Of a stretch of 20,784 nt of DNA, positions 17,962-20,784 are shown piece after piece; positions within the stretch are counted from its first letter, which is position 1; every line of letters begins with the position of its first letter. A program made the translations under genes and the position numbers. This DNA is from Chara braunii (Eukaryota > Streptophyta > Charophyceae > Charales > Characeae): assembly GCA_003427395.1 (NCBI GenBank), contig BFEA01000260.1:682013-702796 (forward strand), read 5' to 3'. The notes under the pieces were generated by a model. The model was not told the DNA's origin and searched no databases. It saw only the letters and a program-made list of their open reading frames with translations.

Positions 17962-18444
17962 AAAGGTGTGGATGTCCTAAGAGTAATGAACGAGACGAAA
18001 CCAGGATGGTGTCTGCTCGAGAATGTTTTCTCAATGAAATGGGAAGATAGATTTGAGATTACGAAGCACTTAGGGGAAGTTGTGCCTGTGTTCATCGATT
18101 CGAAGTGGGTATCACCACAGCAAAGGCGGCGGTTGTACTGGACGAACATCCCCCGTCCGGAGCAAACGCCTGGCATTGAGTCACATCCGAAAACTTGCCT
18201 ACAATTTGTTATCAACAGTGCCAAGGCATATAATGAGCAAACCAATTGTGTTGTGACAACAAATTGTCATCCTGGGAATAAAGCCATCATACCAGTAGTT
18301 AAGTACATGAAGCAAGGAGAGTCTCGTCTGCTTCATGTTACTGAAGTCGAAAGAATTATGGGCTACCCTGCTGGGTATACAGAGTTGACTGAAGAGGAAG
18401 GTCGTGTCTCGATTGAGGGAAAGATAAAAGAGGCAGAGCTATGA
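17962..18444 (+). pseudogene. Fragment or exon of a DNMT3-like C5-cytosine methyltransferase
   Basis: About 158 residues are open between TGA 17959-17961 and TGA 18442-18444; the first ATG is at 17986. Recognised motifs: GWCLLENVFSM (motif VI, ENV), VPVFIDSKWVSPQQRRRLYW (motif VIII region, with the Q-x-R-x-R-like arginines), CVVTTN in the target-recognition part, and HVTEVERIMGYPAGYTEL (motif IX region). The spacing ENV, then about 25 residues, then ID-x-K-x-VS, then RxRxYW-x-N-x-P is that of DNMT3 enzymes. Missing: motif I (SAM binding), motif IV with the catalytic Pro-Cys, and motif X. After GYTEL the sequence no longer resembles the family. So it is either one exon of a gene with long introns, or a captured or inserted fragment; alone it cannot be active. 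No internal stop or frameshift is seen, unlike the retroelement nearby. A DRM-type relative is less likely. Confidence 0.75.
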
Positions 18445-18672
18445 TGGAAATGAGCCACCTGGTCTAAGCCGTGGGAGAAAAAGAGAAGCCGAAGAAGAAC
18501 CTTGACTTCCCCATACCCTCCTCCGCCCCAAGGGGCGGAAATTTAAAGAAGAACCCGAGAAAAGAATGGGAAAGGACAAAAAGAACCCTGGCAAGCTAAC
18601 TACCCGTCTCACCCCACCTCCCTTTCCCGTCTGTCTATCACTCCGAAATCCCTGCTGACTATGGATTGGTGC
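18445..18672. other. Short spacer with an 8-bp perfect inverted repeat
   Basis: TCCGCCCC-AA-GGGGCGGA (18522-18539) is a perfect stem with a two-base loop, followed by AAATTTAAA. No gene. The stem-plus-A/T layout superficially resembles a bacterial terminator, but the context is eukaryotic, so I give it no function. Confidence 0.55.
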
Positions 18673-18726
18673 GCGATGAGGACATCGCAAATGAGTGGGG
18701 GGAATATGTTGGGACTGGTGAGTCCC
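18673..18726 (+). other. Hairpin plus polypurine tract and LTR-like start (second)
   Basis: GCGATG-AGGA-CATCGC (18673-18688) is a 6-bp stem like that at 17349. It is followed by GAGTGGGGGGAATA (18693-18706) and TGTTGGGACT from 18707. GGGACT (18711-18716) and AGTCCC (18721-18726) form another small stem. Plant LTRs often begin TGTTGGGACT with a following AGTCCC, so a 3' LTR probably starts at 18707. Its right end was not found; the satellite from about 19101 sets an outer limit if it is intact. Confidence 0.6.
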
Positions 18727-19100
18727 GAATGACTTCCCATCACTCGAGAGACTGTATACGGCCGATTTCTGCACGGCAGAGAAAACCGGAGGCAAGAAGG
18801 GCGGAGGGATCAAGGCGTGAGCACAGACATTAGGGAGCTAGAGGCTGCCCAAAGTCGACGAGACCCCTGAACTTGGAAGAAATTGTCAGTGCAGGAAGCA
18901 ACAAAAGGACCGAAAGAAAATAGTGAAGGGGATCCTTCCCCCGAAACGGAGAAGGGCCGCCGGGAAAATAGTAGTAACATAGGATGTGTACCGCAGAAGG
19001 AGAAAAGAAGCAGAGAGGAAGAGAGAGAGAGAGAAAGAGCTTCTAACCAAATCAGCTCCCCATAGCAGCAATCAAACGTCGATCACTTGTCCCATAGAAA
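18727..19100. other. Putative LTR interior, no gene; GA microsatellite
   Basis: No supported frame. A GA-rich run of about 19 bases at 19019-19037 lies near the right end. If 18707 is an LTR start, this stretch would be LTR sequence, but I found no copy of it at the left of the window and no clear TATA box. Confidence 0.45.
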
Positions 19101-20784
19101 AGGTTGACTAAGTATATCTTGGAATATTATACACGAACATGACAATGAGAAGCTAGATCAATGAAAAACAAATGCTCATAGAGAAGAAGGTTATCTAAAC
19201 AAGATCCGGAACATCATATCAAACATGAACTTGACAATGAAAGACTAGACTAGTGGAAAGCACATGCACAAAGAGAAGAGACCAATTAAGTAAAGATCCG
19301 GAACATGAACTTGACAAAGAGAGGCTAGACTAGTGGAAAGCATATACACAAGGAGAAGAGACTAAGTAAAGATTCGGAAAAACCACATCAAACATAAACT
19401 TGACAATGAGAGACTAGACTAGTGGAAAGTACATGCACAAGGAGAAGAGACTAACTAAGCAAAGATCCGAGACACCNGAAGAGACTAACTAAGCAAAGAT
19501 CCGAGACACCACATCAAACATAAACTTGACAATGAGAGACTAGACTAGTGGAAAGTACATGCACAAGGAGAAAAGACTAACTAAGTAAAGATCCGAACAC
19601 CACATCAAACATAAATTTGATAATGAGAGACTAGACTAGTGGAAAGCACATGCACAAGGAGAAGAGACTAACTAAGTAAAGATCCGGAACACCACATCAA
19701 ACATAAACTTGACAATGAGAGACTAGACTAGTGGAAAGCACATGCATAAAGAGTAGAGATCAACTAAGTGAGGATCCGGGACATCACATCAAACATGAAC
19801 AAGACAATGAGAGACTAGACTAGTGGAAAGCACATGCATAAAGAGTAGAGATCAACTAAGTGAGGATCCGGGACAACACATCAAACATGAACTTGACAAT
19901 GAGAGACTAGACTAGTGGAAAGCACATGCACAAAGAGTAGAGATCAACTAAGTGAGGATCCGGGACATCACATCAAACATGACTTGACAATGAGAGGCTA
20001 GACTAGTGGAAGCACATGCACAAAGAGAAGAGATCAACTAAGCAAAAATCCGGCACATGAACTTGACGAAGAGAGGCTAGACTAGTGAAAGCACATGCAC
20101 AAAGAGAAGAGACCAATTAAGTAAAGATCCGGAACATGAACCTGACAAGGAGAGGCTAGACTAGTGGAAGCACATGCACAAAGAGAAGAGACCAATTAAG
20201 TAAAGATCCGGAACATGAACTTGACAATGAAAGACTAGACTAGTGGACAGTACATGCACAAAGAGAAGGGACCAACTAAGTAAAGGTCCGGAACACCACA
20301 CCAAACATAAACTTGCCAATGAGAGGCTAGACTAATGGAAGGCACATGCATATGAAGGGAAGACCAACCGGAACATCTCACCAAGTATGAACATGACAAT
20401 GAGTGGCTAGACTAATGAAAAACACATGCACATGAAGGGAAGATCAACCGGAACATCACATTAAGTATGAATATGACAATGAGTGGCTAGGACTAATGAA
20501 AAGCATATGCACATGATGGGAAGATCAACCGGAACATCACATTAAGTATGAACATGACAATGAGTGGCTAGAACTTATGGAAAGCACATGCACATGAAGG
20601 GAAGATCATCCGGATCATCACACTAAGTATGAACATGACAATGAGTGGCTAGACTAATGTAAAGCATATGTACATGAAGGGAAGATCATCCGGAACATCA
20701 CATTAAGTATGAACATGACAATGAGTGGCTAGACTAATGAAAAAGTTCATGCACATGAAGGGAAGATCAACCGGAGAATCACAC
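19101..20784. repeat. Satellite-like tandem array, 91-92 bp and 79-81 bp forms
   Basis: A-rich units with landmarks GATCCGGAACA, CTTGACAATGAGAG, CTAGACTAGTGGAAAGCACA and TGCACAAAGAGAAGAG. The GATCCG landmark recurs at about 19203, 19295, 19590, 19681, 19773 and 19864, mostly 91-92 bases apart. Some units lose about 12-16 bases (spacing 76-80, for example 20126 to 20205). From about 20340 a second form takes over, with AACCGGAACATCACA and GAGTGGCTAGACTAATG, spaced 80-81 bases (20368, 20448, 20529, 20610, 20690, 20771). The array runs off the right edge. No unique spacers, so it is not a CRISPR. Confidence 0.95.
19444..19510. other. Single N flanked by identical 33-base sequences (assembly joint)
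   Basis: The base at 19477 is N. The 33 bases before it (19444-19476) and the 33 after it (19478-19510) are the same: GAAGAGACTAACTAAGC through GATCCGAGACACC. A single N between identical ends is what an unmerged overlap between two contigs leaves behind. The extra 34 bases are probably not real. Confidence 0.8.

Noticed and set aside
19101-20784. CRISPR-like array
   Set aside because: Units repeat over their whole length with no unique spacers between conserved repeats, and the context is eukaryotic.

Overview
This window is eukaryotic, repeat-dominated, non-viral nuclear DNA. It most likely comes from a streptophyte alga or early-diverging plant. Chara-type genomes are my best guess, from the retroelement style, the DNMT3-type methyltransferase fragment and the amount of minisatellite DNA, but the sequence alone does not prove the species. 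I see no bacterial gene organisation, no rRNA or tRNA gene, and no CRISPR array.

Layout, left to right. 1-433 is a 53-bp minisatellite. 434-3434 has no convincing gene; it holds a CT microsatellite, several splice-donor-like sites and one strong nested inverted repeat. 3468-6889 holds four tandem, same-strand, diverged copies of one protein gene (about 251-266 residues each) that I cannot assign to any known family. Copy 3 is open throughout; copies 1, 2 and 4 each carry one lesion. 7339-13897 is a decayed Ty3/gypsy gag-pol: Gag with zinc knuckle, retropepsin, RT, RNase H, and integrase with an HHCC finger, DD35E and a GPY/F module. It carries seven in-frame nonsense codons and four frameshifts. 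14295-14969 is an extra ORF after pol with a basic, SUMO-interaction-like, acidic composition. 14970-17960 is a set of short tandem repeats, hairpins and one polypurine-tract-like site. 17962-18444 is an open fragment of a DNMT3-like C5-cytosine methyltransferase. A second hairpin plus polypurine tract follows at 18673-18706, with an LTR-like TGTTGGGACT start. From about 19101 to the right edge runs an 80-92 bp satellite, with one N that looks like an assembly joint.

How it may fit together (inference). The four-copy orphan family, gag-pol and the post-pol ORF all lie on the + strand with short spacers. The inferred ATGs of all four copies and of gag share a strong start context (purine at -3, G at +4), and three of the five are preceded by the same TGTGCAGG, which looks like a 3' splice site. 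That fits one retroelement transcript whose upstream ORFs and gag are reached by alternative splicing. Extra ORFs before gag are known from plant Ogre/Tat elements, but a diverged tandem set of four is not something I recognise. I could not find a pair of LTRs or a primer-binding site, so the element's ends are unresolved and nesting of several elements is likely.

Decay. Every nonsense codon in the protein-coding parts is TAG or TGA and is one transition away from Gln, Arg or Trp. In copies 1 and 2 the sister copies show Arg and Trp at the stop positions. This is what deamination of methylated cytosine in a silenced element would give.
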